In this document: piece after piece, positions 15,856 to 22,500 of the stretch | How the letters are laid out: each line of letters starts with the position of its first letter | How positions within the stretch are numbered: the first letter of the stretch is position 1 | Assembly (NCBI GenBank): GCA_023229725.1 | Contig: JALNYR010000013.1 | Location: 1-28,360, forward strand | Length of the DNA stretch: 28,360 nucleotides | Direction: 5' to 3' | Origin: Dehalococcoidia bacterium | GTDB lineage: Bacteria; Chloroflexota; Dehalococcoidia; GIF9; AB-539-J10 | Made by a program: the position numbers and the translations under genes | Notes under the pieces: model-generated | The model's input: the letters and a program-made list of their open reading frames with translations, nothing else | Database searches by the model: none | What the model was told of the DNA's origin: nothing

Positions 15856-17249
15856 GCCTCTACAGCCGATTCGCGCTTGACATCCTCGCGCCGGCGGCGG
15901 ACCTCATCCGCGGCACTCACACGATGTCGTGCCTTCGAGAGCTCGAAGCGTCGCAGTGGTGGCCGCGCGAGCGCATAGACGAGCTGCAGGCGGGACGTCT
16001 GAACCGGCTCATCACACACGCCTACGAGCACGTCCCATACTACCGACGCATCATGAACGAGCGGGGCCTGAAACCAGCAGACATCCTCTCCGCCGCGGAC
16101 CTGCGGAGACTGCCGGTGCTGACGAGAGAACTCGTGCGCGCCAACTTCGATGACCTCGTGGCGGATGACATCCCGCGCAGCCGAATCAAGAGAGCGACGA
16201 CCGGAGGGTCGACGGGCACACCCCTCGTCTTCTGCACGACGGCCGAGGACCAGCGCACGCACGGTTTCGCACGCGGCATCCGAGCGGTCGAGTTCGCGGG
16301 GCTGCGCCTGGGAGACAGGCGCATGCTGATACGCATCGCCCGCCACCACGCGTCCTCCCGGGAGCGGTTGTTGCACCGGTTCAGTCGACTGGCTGAAGGC
16401 GTGACGGAAGTCGATGCGCGGGACATCACACTGGACAGCCTGCCGGCCATCGTCGCGCGGCTGCGCCGGCCGGACATGCGGTGTCTCACCGGCTACCCCG
16501 CGGCCGTCGCCTTCATCGCCGCCTGGATTCGCGAATCTGGAGTCACTCCCCCTGAACTGGACACAGTCGTCACCGGCGGCGAGCAGCTGTTCGAACACCA
16601 GCGACAGCGGATACGGGACGTCTTTGGCGTCGAGCCCTTCTCCAAGTACTCCTGCCAGGAGGTATTCGAGGTTGCGATGGAGTGCGAGGCCCACACCGGC
16701 CTGCACGTTGCAGCCGAGGACATCGTCGTGGAGATTGCCGATGAGAGCGGCAACCCGGAACCCGCCGGACGAGAGGGGCGCGTCCTCCTCACCAACCTCC
16801 ACAACTACGCGATGCCGTTCATCCGGTACGAGAACGGAGATTCCAGCTCCCTCGTGGCGGACGCGTGCCCCTGCGGCCGGGCTCTGCCTCTCCTCTCTCA
16901 TGTGGTCGGGAGAAGATTCGACATCATCCACACACCGTCGGGCAGGCGCATCACGGGTTCGAACCTCGGCTCGAACCGCCTCGCGCTGTTCCCGGTGCTG
17001 CAGTTCCAGTTCGTCCAGGAGGAACTCGACTGCCTTGTCGTCCGCGTCGTCCCGCGCGCCGGTACGGGACCGGAGGAACTCGACGACATGCGACGCCGCA
17101 TCCCGCCGATGTTCAACGAGATTGTCGGCGACGACGTACGAGTGGAGGTCCGGTTCTGCGAGCACATCGCGCTCACGTCAGGAGGGAAGCATCTCCTCGT
17201 CATCTCGAAAGTCGATCCCGATTCCTGGCTCAAACGTGCATCATCATGA
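15852..17249 (+). CDS. PaaK/CapK-like adenylate-forming ligase, array copy 7 (mosaic)
   Basis: A 465-residue paralog starting at a GTG in a GTGA overlap and ending the array. Motifs: TGGSTGTP (117-124), YSCQE (266-270), ECEAH, RYENGD (325-330), CPCGR (339-343) and K446 in GKHLLVIS. It reads as a mosaic: the first about 90 residues match copy 6 at both protein and DNA level, the post-loop segment (AEDQRTHGFARGIRAVEF) is nearest copy 5, and the tail DPDSWLKRASS matches copy 4. This suggests recombination among tandem copies. The stop codon lies in another ATGA, which could couple it to a short frame at 17246-17404. Confidence 0.93.
   Translation: MSLYSRFALDILAPAADLIRGTHTMSCLRELEASQWWPRERIDELQAGRLNRLITHAYEHVPYYRRIMNERGLKPADILSAADLRRLPVLTRELVRANFDDLVADDIPRSRIKRATTGGSTGTPLVFCTTAEDQRTHGFARGIRAVEFAGLRLGDRRMLIRIARHHASSRERLLHRFSRLAEGVTEVDARDITLDSLPAIVARLRRPDMRCLTGYPAAVAFIAAWIRESGVTPPELDTVVTGGEQLFEHQRQRIRDVFGVEPFSKYSCQEVFEVAMECEAHTGLHVAAEDIVVEIADESGNPEPAGREGRVLLTNLHNYAMPFIRYENGDSSSLVADACPCGRALPLLSHVVGRRFDIIHTPSGRRITGSNLGSNRLALFPVLQFQFVQEELDCLVVRVVPRAGTGPEELDDMRRRIPPMFNEIVGDDVRVEVRFCEHIALTSGGKHLLVISKVDPDSWLKRASS
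15888..16114 (+). repeat. Near-identical N-terminal tract, copy in ligase 7
   Basis: Direct repeat of 14452-14678 at a distance of 1436 bp, in the same codon register. After 16114 the two genes no longer align well at the DNA level. Confidence 0.85.
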
Positions 17250-17404
17250 GCCAACGTGAGCGGCCGGAACGTCGCAGCTTCGCATCCGCGGCACGCCTCA
17301 TCCACAACGGGGGCCGCAACGTTATCCGAAGTATGCTATTCAGAGCCTCATGGAGCCGCTGCTCCGGTCCTCTGCAGGGCGCGAGGCACGGTAACCCGTT
17401 GTGA
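17246..17404 (+). CDS. Possible small ORF coupled to the end of the ligase array (52 aa)
   Basis: An ATG within the last codons of copy 7 forms the same ATGA junction used inside the array and begins ATGAGC, as copies 4 and 5 do. It opens a basic 52-residue frame (MSQRERPERRSFASAARL...) ending at 17404. No family or fold is evident and there is no independent ribosome site. It could be a genuine coupled peptide, the remnant of an eighth start, or chance. The frame also continues upstream as a shadow of copy 7, which argues for caution. Confidence 0.25.
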   Translation: MSQRERPERRSFASAARLIHNGGRNVIRSMLFRASWSRCSGPLQGARHGNPL

Positions 17405-17429
17405 CTTGAAGAAGGACTTGTGACACAAT
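17399..17429 (+). promoter_or_regulatory. Repeat-rich promoter candidate before the small-protein cluster
   Basis: TTGTGAC occurs twice (17399-17405 and 17418-17424). The second copy is part of a perfect palindrome TTGTGACACAA (17418-17428) overlapping a -10-like CACAAT (17424-17429). The spacer from the first TTGTGA is 19 bp, longer than ideal. A dimeric regulator could bind here. Confidence 0.4.
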
Positions 17430-17439
17430 TGGAGGAGCT

Positions 17440-18087
17440 ATGACAACCGTCGTCGAGCCTGAGCGTCCTCAGCGACGGACGCCCGGCAGGCGCCTGCTTC
17501 TGGTCGTCGCCGGTGTGGCTCTCGCCATCGTCCTCATCATCGTGGGCGCCTGCTCCATCGGAGGAGACGACGCCCCCTCGCTGAACGCCCCGGGGAACCC
17601 GGGCGAGAACCTCGGACCCTACATCGCGGAAGCGAGCTTCGTGATGCAGAACAGCGCCACGTTGTCCTCCGAGGCGCAGCAACTCTGGCGCGACCTTACG
17701 CTCGACCAGGTCATCGCCCAGGGATTGCCCTTCGCGAGGTACAACAGGTACTACACGCGCTTCTTCCTCAAGGAGGGTGAAGTAGTCGAGCTACTCATGG
17801 AGTCCAGCGTGCCGCTGGGAGCCGACCTGACCGACACGACCGAGGGCATCTCCGTCATGCTCATCCCGGGCAACGCGCCCTACGGCCATTCCAGCGCCAG
17901 GGACTATCTTCCGCCAACGGAAACCGGCAACGGGGGATACTTCAAGGGACTCGCCAGGACCGGTGGCAACTGGCAGATACGCTGGGCAATCGCAGCCCTC
18001 AGCAGCGACTACTACTGGCTCATTCTGACGAACACCGCGCGACAGGACGCGTGGTGCCATCTGACCATCGGCGTGCCTTCGGGCTAG
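17440..18087 (+). CDS. Membrane-anchored or lipoprotein-like extracytoplasmic protein
   Basis: A 215-residue protein with a basic N-terminus (RPQRRTPGRR), one hydrophobic segment at about 19-37 and then VGAC at 35-38. The cysteine fits a lipobox, so it may be a lipoprotein; otherwise the segment is a signal anchor. The rest is extracytoplasmic. From residue 100 onward it is beta-rich with many aromatics (RYNRYYTRFFLKEGEVVELLM, YYWLILTN), reminiscent of a beta-sandwich such as those at the ends of secreted proteases, but without a defining motif. The ATG at 17440 is preceded by GGAGGAG. It is followed after 10 bp by another small gene, suggesting one transcript. Function unknown. Confidence 0.82.
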   Translation: MTTVVEPERPQRRTPGRRLLLVVAGVALAIVLIIVGACSIGGDDAPSLNAPGNPGENLGPYIAEASFVMQNSATLSSEAQQLWRDLTLDQVIAQGLPFARYNRYYTRFFLKEGEVVELLMESSVPLGADLTDTTEGISVMLIPGNAPYGHSSARDYLPPTETGNGGYFKGLARTGGNWQIRWAIAALSSDYYWLILTNTARQDAWCHLTIGVPSG

Positions 18088-18097
18088 AGGAGCGAAG

Positions 18098-18400
18098 ATG
18101 GACGACGAGAAGGGCGAGTCCGAATCATTCGAGGGCTACCACATACCGGAGGACAGTGACGTTGAGAAGGCCCTCGACGAGTACAAGGCGGCCGACGAGG
18201 ACCTCTGGAAACTGACGCGCAAGTACCTCTACCCGCCCGAGGAAGTCCCCTACGTGGGCCAGCGTCAGCTCGTGTTTCCGACCGTGGCGGCACGGGAGGA
18301 CTACCACCAGGTGCGTCGGAAAGCTGCGGAGGCACAGGAACGCTACGAGCGCATAGCCCATGAACGCCAGCAGCAGGGGAGCGGCTCCACCGGAGCATGA
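18098..18400 (+). CDS. Small charged helical protein A
   Basis: A 100-residue soluble protein with GAGGAG before its ATG. It has an acidic N-terminus (DDEKGESESFEG), then a helix (EKALDEYKAADEDLWKLTRKYLY), a short Pro-rich turn, and a long charged helix (TVAAREDYHQVRRKAAEAQE) likely to form a coiled coil. I do not recognise a family. The two helices align with the protein at 19036-19293: LWKLTRKY against YWSQVSKY, and a shared VAA-x-R/I-E/R ... RKAA pattern. The two are probably diverged paralogs. It sits 10 bp after the anchored protein, likely in the same operon. Confidence 0.75.
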   Translation: MDDEKGESESFEGYHIPEDSDVEKALDEYKAADEDLWKLTRKYLYPPEEVPYVGQRQLVFPTVAAREDYHQVRRKAAEAQERYERIAHERQQQGSGSTGA

Positions 18401-18633
18401 GGTCGCACACCCGGCAACGGGGAAAAGGCCGGACGCTAGCTCAGCGCCAGGTGATACGGCAGAGAGAAGGGCCATGCGCCGGGGCGTGTCACACCACACC
18501 GCAGCTGCAGGCATGAGTGCTGTCGCGGTCCGGCACCTGTACGGAACCTGGCGCCCGCCGCGGAGTTGGTAGAGCCGGCCTGTGTGCGCTACCCTTCCCG
18601 ATGTGAGACCGCTGCGGCGGTCGGAGGCGAGGC

Positions 18634-18969
18634 ATGGGCAAACCCAACACGCTCTACTACATCGCGGCCGGCGGCGCCGTTGTGCTGCTCGTCACCGCCG
18701 CCATCGGACTCTCGTCGTTTGGCGCGGGCGAGGCAGCCGCGGCTTCGCAGCAGGAAGCACTGCGCAACGCGTACGAGCAGGGCTACCTCGACGGCTACGC
18801 TATGCGCTATCAGGAAGAGTACAACGCGGCGGCAGCAGCCCGTGTGGAACAGAGCAGGACGATGTACACCACACCAACGAGAACCGGCTGCGCGCCGTCA
18901 TCCTGCGACGTACCGGATTCACGGGCCGAAGACGAAGACGAACAAGTCGGCGACGACATGAGCGAGTGA
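18634..18969 (+). CDS. Small single-pass membrane protein with YxxGYxxGY motif
   Basis: A 111-residue protein with GGAGG before the ATG. Residues 8-28 form one membrane helix with a short cytoplasmic N-terminus. Outside it lies YEQGYLDGY (47-55), a tyrosine/glycine heptad-like motif, then an Ala-rich helix, two cysteines (in GCAPSSC) that could form a disulfide, and a strongly acidic end. The YxxGYxxG pattern recurs in the lipoprotein at 27245-27499, suggesting a shared type of cell-envelope segment. Function unknown. A weak promoter-like pair (TTGGTA, 18 bp, TACCCT at 18566-18595) lies ahead, so it may be transcribed separately from protein A. Confidence 0.75.
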   Translation: MGKPNTLYYIAAGGAVVLLVTAAIGLSSFGAGEAAAASQQEALRNAYEQGYLDGYAMRYQEEYNAAAAARVEQSRTMYTTPTRTGCAPSSCDVPDSRAEDEDEQVGDDMSE

Positions 18970-19035
18970 CCGTTTCGCTGTGCAACTCGTATCGCAGTCG
19001 CGGCGTGTCCGGCACGCCGCGCGGGAGACAACACG

Positions 19036-19293
19036 ATGTCGGACACACAAGCTGGTGAAGAGGTTCGCGGGTGGGCGGCGAGACTGCAGGAAGCGGAGCG
19101 GGCCTACTGGAGTCAGGTTTCGAAGTACGTCGTTCTTACGCCGGAGAATGCCGGCGAGCCGAAGAAACGGCCGTCCCGTGTGTTCGACGTGGCAGCCATC
19201 AGGGAATTCGAAGCCGCAGAGCTGGAGCGCCGCAAGGCAGCCGATGAATTCCACGCGATGCTCATGCGCCGGGCACGCGCCATGGATGAGTGA
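19036..19293 (+). CDS. Small charged helical protein B, probable paralog of protein A
   Basis: An 85-residue soluble protein beginning at an ATG 6 nt after GGGAGA. Predicted as two helices separated by a Pro/Lys-rich loop (LTPENAGEPKKRPS). The first (RLQEAERAYWSQVSKYVV) and second (VAAIREFEAAELERRKAADEF) align with those of the protein at 18098-18400. No catalytic residues and no known domain. The pair flanking a membrane protein suggests that they assemble at the membrane, but that is inference from position only. Its stop lies 15 bp from that of the opposing permease gene. Confidence 0.72.
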   Translation: MSDTQAGEEVRGWAARLQEAERAYWSQVSKYVVLTPENAGEPKKRPSRVFDVAAIREFEAAELERRKAADEFHAMLMRRARAMDE

Positions 19294-19308
19294 TGACTCC
19301 CCTCCCTA

Positions 19309-20541
19309 TCACACCAGGAACAGCCAGTAGATACCAACGCAGATAGCCGTGAGCGGCACACCGGTGCGTGCGAACTCGGCGAAGCTGAGGCTCTCCCCAC
19401 ACCTGCGCTCGGCATTCTGAATGATGATGACATTGCTCGCCGCGCCGAGGATAGTGAATGTCCCGGCGATTGTCGCCCCCGCGGCAAGCGCCATGTACGC
19501 CGCCGTTCCGGCTCCGAGGCCATCCAGCAACGGCAGATAGAGCGCTGTGAGCGGTACGTTGGAGAGGAGCTGCGAGGCGAGCACGCTCAACATCATGATG
19601 ACGCCCGGCGAGGCAAGTTCAAGCCCTGAGCGGTCTATCGCCGTCTGCAAGTAGCCGGAGAGCCACACGCTCTCCATCAGCACGAACATCGCGGCGAAGA
19701 ATACGAGCGTCGTCCAGTCTATTCGGCGCACCGTCTCGAGGCGCCTCGGGCTCAGCAACAGCACCGGCAACGCCGTGCCAAGCGCGATGTATGTCAGGCG
19801 GAAGTCCACGACTACGCCCAGGAACGTGAGCGACACCTTCACGAGCAGCATCACAGCCAGGACAACGAGAGAAACGCGGCAGAGGCGCGCCAGTGACGGA
19901 TCCGCAAGAACCGGGCAAACCTGCGTCATGCGCACGCCATCGCACTCCCGCCGGTATACCACCCGCAGCACCCCGAACGCCGCGAGCAGACAGAGCACGG
20001 TCGGCGCCAGGAGATGGCTGCCGAACGTGACGAAGGGGTTCTGCACGTCGCCGTGTATGGCGACGAGGAGGTTCTGCGGGTTGCCGATGGGGCTCGCCAC
20101 GCTGCCGATGGTAATGGCACTGGCAAGCGCCAGGAGCATCATCTGCGGCCGCCGGCCGGCGCTCTTCGCAAGCGCCAGCACGACGGGTGTGCCGATGATT
20201 GCGATGGTGTCGTTCATCAGCAACGCTGAGAGCAGCCCCATCACGAACAGTACGGCCAGCAGCAGCTGGTCCACGGTACGCGCCCGCCGGAAGAGGCGGT
20301 AGGACACGTAGGAGAGGTACCCGCTCTCCTCCATCGCCTGACCGACCACGAACATGCCGAAGAGGAACACCATGACGTCGAGGTTGATGGCGCGCAGCGC
20401 GGAGCCCGGAGTGATGCTTCCGGCCAGCAGCACGGCAACCGCGCCGAGGAGCATTATCTGCCATATCTGGAGCCGGAAGCGGCCGATGCGTCGCACTGCG
20501 ATAAGGGCGAAGACGCAGGCAAGCACGATGAGTGGAGTCAT
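19309..20541 (-). CDS. ArsB/NhaD-like ion permease (SLC13 / IT superfamily)
   Basis: A 410-residue transporter with about ten membrane helices in two related halves. The first half carries MNDTIAIIGTPVVLALAKSAG (around 110-130) and SVASPIGNPQNLL (around 147-159). The second half carries the matching SNVPLTALYLPLL and GAASNVIIIQNAE. These helix-break motifs are the substrate and ion sites in ArsB, NhaD and SLC13 proteins. Candidates for cargo are arsenite, sodium/proton or dicarboxylate; sequence alone does not decide. An arsenate reductase gene lies 3.2 kb away, which makes arsenite export possible but they are not in one operon. The ATG at 20541 has no strong ribosome site. A promoter (TTGTGC-N17-TACACT) lies at 20702-20674. 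Confidence 0.88.
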   Translation of the reverse strand: MTPLIVLACVFALIAVRRIGRFRLQIWQIMLLGAVAVLLAGSITPGSALRAINLDVMVFLFGMFVVGQAMEESGYLSYVSYRLFRRARTVDQLLLAVLFVMGLLSALLMNDTIAIIGTPVVLALAKSAGRRPQMMLLALASAITIGSVASPIGNPQNLLVAIHGDVQNPFVTFGSHLLAPTVLCLLAAFGVLRVVYRRECDGVRMTQVCPVLADPSLARLCRVSLVVLAVMLLVKVSLTFLGVVVDFRLTYIALGTALPVLLLSPRRLETVRRIDWTTLVFFAAMFVLMESVWLSGYLQTAIDRSGLELASPGVIMMLSVLASQLLSNVPLTALYLPLLDGLGAGTAAYMALAAGATIAGTFTILGAASNVIIIQNAERRCGESLSFAEFARTGVPLTAICVGIYWLFLV

Positions 20542-20673
20542 CTTGATGGCGGCGGAAGCTCACGACGTCGCGCAGCTTCGGCTCGGCGTCACACGGAGAT
20601 GGTGCACGGTCCGGGCGCCCCGGTCAGCCGCCCACGGACTGGCACATCGAGTGGCGAAACAACGCGCGGCCAG

Positions 20674-20702
20674 AGTGTAGCACCGCCGCCTCGTGTGCAC
20701 AA
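20674..20702 (-). promoter_or_regulatory. Candidate promoter of the permease gene
   Basis: On the minus strand TTGTGC (20702-20697), a 17-bp spacer and TACACT (20679-20674) would start RNA near 20667, leaving a leader of about 126 nt before the ATG at 20541. Confidence 0.42.
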
Positions 20703-20741
20703 ACGGATTCCTCTGACACGACCCGAGAGACACAATCGCGA

Positions 20742-20757
20742 GTTGACTGTTGTCAAC
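20742..20757. repeat. Perfect inverted repeat GTTGAC-N4-GTCAAC
   Basis: Six-base arms around TGTT, just past the stop of the metallopeptidase gene and about 40 bp upstream of the permease promoter. It may be a protein-binding site or a short hairpin; it lacks a T-run, so it is not a standard terminator. Confidence 0.45.
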
Positions 20758-20763
20758 GCACCA

Positions 20764-21513
20764 TCATACGCGTGGCCCGACGTTCAGCCACGATGGAACC
20801 TCGTGCCACGCAGCCCGCACCTGGCGCCGGTGGGATTGCCACTCGGGGTCGTGTTTCTCCAGCAGTCCCCAGAACCGCTTCGAGTGGTCCATCCGGACCG
20901 TGTGGCAGAGCTCGTGGAGCATCACGTGCCGAACCAGTTCGGGAGCGATGAAGAGAAGCCGCACGTTCAAGCTCACGGCGCCCTGCCGCGAGCAGCTCGC
21001 CCATCGCGTCCGTTGCGAGCGCACGACGACTCTTCCAAACGTGAACTCTGCGTGCAGCGCAAGCTCCCGGAGCCACGGTTCGAGGACCGTCTTCGCCTTC
21101 CTGCGCAGCCAGCGGAGCAGTGCGTCCCGGCAGGCATCGCAATCGCAGGTATTCCCCGAGAGGATGACACGCTGCTCCGGATACTCCGTCGCGGTCACCC
21201 GTCTCGAAGCCGTGGGGCGGTACTCCACCGACCACGACTGTCCCACTGCCGCAAGCGCCACAGCGCCAGGGAGAGCGGTGGAGGACTTGCTCTCCCGCGC
21301 TGTGCGACTTGCCGCAAGTCGACTCGCCGTTCGCTCCAGCCACGCGCGGTGTCTCTCAACGAGCTCCGGGACGTGCCTCTCGCTGTAGCCCTGCGGCAGC
21401 ACGACCACCAATCCGCCGGAGGCCGACAACCGGAGCCAGACATGCCGCGCGCGCGTGCTTCGCCGTATCGTGTAGTCCATATCCGGTTGCTGCACAGGAC
21501 GAGAGACCGTCAC
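20764..21513 (-). CDS. YgjP-like zinc metallopeptidase (COG1451, DUF45)
   Basis: A 249-residue protein of normal family length. The N-terminal half is beta-rich (VWLRLSASGGLVVVLP). The C-terminal half carries the WASCSRQGAVSLNVRLLF strand-loop typical of this group. It is followed by the active-site helix LHELCH (H200, E201, H204) and a downstream histidine in MDHSKRFW (H210), giving the three zinc ligands and the general-base glutamate. Family members are cytosolic and resemble the M48/SprT fold; their substrates are poorly known. A CDCDAC cluster near residue 123 is an extra that I do not expect in the family and may bind metal. The GTG at 21513 overlaps the stop of the upstream methyltransferase (GTGA), which supports that start and translational coupling. 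Confidence 0.88.
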   Translation of the reverse strand: MTVSRPVQQPDMDYTIRRSTRARHVWLRLSASGGLVVVLPQGYSERHVPELVERHRAWLERTASRLAASRTARESKSSTALPGAVALAAVGQSWSVEYRPTASRRVTATEYPEQRVILSGNTCDCDACRDALLRWLRRKAKTVLEPWLRELALHAEFTFGRVVVRSQRTRWASCSRQGAVSLNVRLLFIAPELVRHVMLHELCHTVRMDHSKRFWGLLEKHDPEWQSHRRQVRAAWHEVPSWLNVGPRV

Positions 21514-22313
21514 CTGCGGCCGGCCGCGTCGACCTCCGGCTTATATCCGACGTAGATGCCATAGCCGAAGTAGCGGAGCATCCGCCCGGCCGACGCGGGC
21601 ACCTTGAGCGCCGTTCGCGCGAAGCTCCGGTACTCCGCGTTGGAGAAGAAGCCGCGGACGAAGCTCCCCCATGCCGCGACGAACTCGTGGGCGTCCGCCT
21701 GCCTCACCTCGCTGCACCACTGTTCGAGGATGCCAGTCCGGTGGATGTGCTCCGACACCGCATCGAAGCCGCATTGCTCCAGCAGCCGGCTCCAGCTCCC
21801 TTTCGCGTCCATGAACCGCGCGCCGGTGACGCGCTCCAGGTAGGCAGCGAGGTCGCCAGGCGGTGACTCCAGCCAGACGCACTCGTTCATGCCTACCGTA
21901 CCGCCTGGCTTCGCCACCCGCCGGTACTCAGACAGGGCACGCACGCGGTCCGGGATGAAGGAGTTCACCGACTCGGACAGAACCACGTCAAAGGAGCCGT
22001 CGTCGAACGGCAGCGCCGTGCCGCTCCCCACCAGGAACGCGGCCCTCTCCGTCAGCCCCTTCTTCCGCGCGCGGCGCGCGGACCGCCGCACCATCGCCGG
22101 GGAGATATCCACCCCGACGACCCTCGCCTGAAGACGTGCGGCCAGGTAGCACGCGCTCGTGCCGACGCCACAGCCGACCACGAGCACGCGAGAGCCACCC
22201 TGCACGTGGCACAGCCGGGCCAGTTCGTCCGTGGCGCCCCGGCCACCAAGGTGTTTCGTCACACCCAGGTTCGCCTGCAGGGCGAAGTAGGTACTGTCGG
22301 AAGTGCGATTCAT
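21510..22313 (-). CDS. Class I SAM-dependent methyltransferase
   Basis: A 267-residue enzyme with the Rossmann methyltransferase order. Motif I is VLVVGCGVGTSA (43-54), the ribose-binding acid is D69 in VVGVDIS, motif II is FDDGSFDVVLSESV, and motif III is RVAKPGGTVGMNE. The N-terminus (YFALQANLGVTKHLGG) is the kind seen in lipid and small-molecule methyltransferases. The C-terminal cap (YRSFARTALKVPASAGRMLRYFGYGIYVG) is hydrophobic and may bind a lipophilic acceptor. The acceptor is unknown. I place the start at the ATG at 22313; a TTG at 22322 is an alternative. The gene is coupled to the YgjP-like gene by GTGA and divergent from a second, unrelated-looking methyltransferase. Confidence 0.9.
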   Translation of the reverse strand: MNRTSDSTYFALQANLGVTKHLGGRGATDELARLCHVQGGSRVLVVGCGVGTSACYLAARLQARVVGVDISPAMVRRSARRARKKGLTERAAFLVGSGTALPFDDGSFDVVLSESVNSFIPDRVRALSEYRRVAKPGGTVGMNECVWLESPPGDLAAYLERVTGARFMDAKGSWSRLLEQCGFDAVSEHIHRTGILEQWCSEVRQADAHEFVAAWGSFVRGFFSNAEYRSFARTALKVPASAGRMLRYFGYGIYVGYKPEVDAAGRR

Positions 22314-22464
22314 CTCACGCAAATCGTCAACCGCCGCCGCGCCACGCCGTGCCCCCTTGAGAACCGGGAGGCGCGACCAGCGCCGGTGGACAGACTCACC
22401 CCAGGCACGAATCGTACCACGAGCCTGCTTGCGCGGGGAGACGGCAACTCCAGCGACCGGACTA

Positions 22465-22494
22465 TAGACACCGGCAACCGGTTTGTCCTATCGT
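22465..22494 (+). promoter_or_regulatory. Candidate promoter for the second methyltransferase
   Basis: TAGACA (22465-22470), 18 bp and TATCGT (22489-22494) would start RNA at the ATG at 22501 itself. The spacer contains the inverted repeat ACCGG-CAA-CCGGT (22470-22482), a possible operator. Confidence 0.38.
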
Positions 22495-22500
22495 GATTCC

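Noticed and set aside
16955..16980. T-loop-like GGGTTCGAACC within ligase 7
   Set aside because: It lies in a conserved coding segment and no cloverleaf surrounds it.
15444..17165. 573-codon open frame on the minus strand across ligases 6 and 7
   Set aside because: It is a high-GC antisense shadow. The sense strand gives two intact family proteins; the antisense translation has no motifs and repeats itself only because the sense genes are paralogs.
7275..17249. The repeated array as a mobile-element or CRISPR-type repeat
   Set aside because: Repeat units are whole genes with coding-type divergence; no terminal inverted repeats, transposase, target duplications or short spaced repeats are present.
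18432..18620. tRNA-like fragments (GCTAGCTCAG and AGTTGGTAGAGC)
   Set aside because: They resemble tRNA D-arms, but no acceptor stem, anticodon arm or TTCGA loop can be folded with either one.
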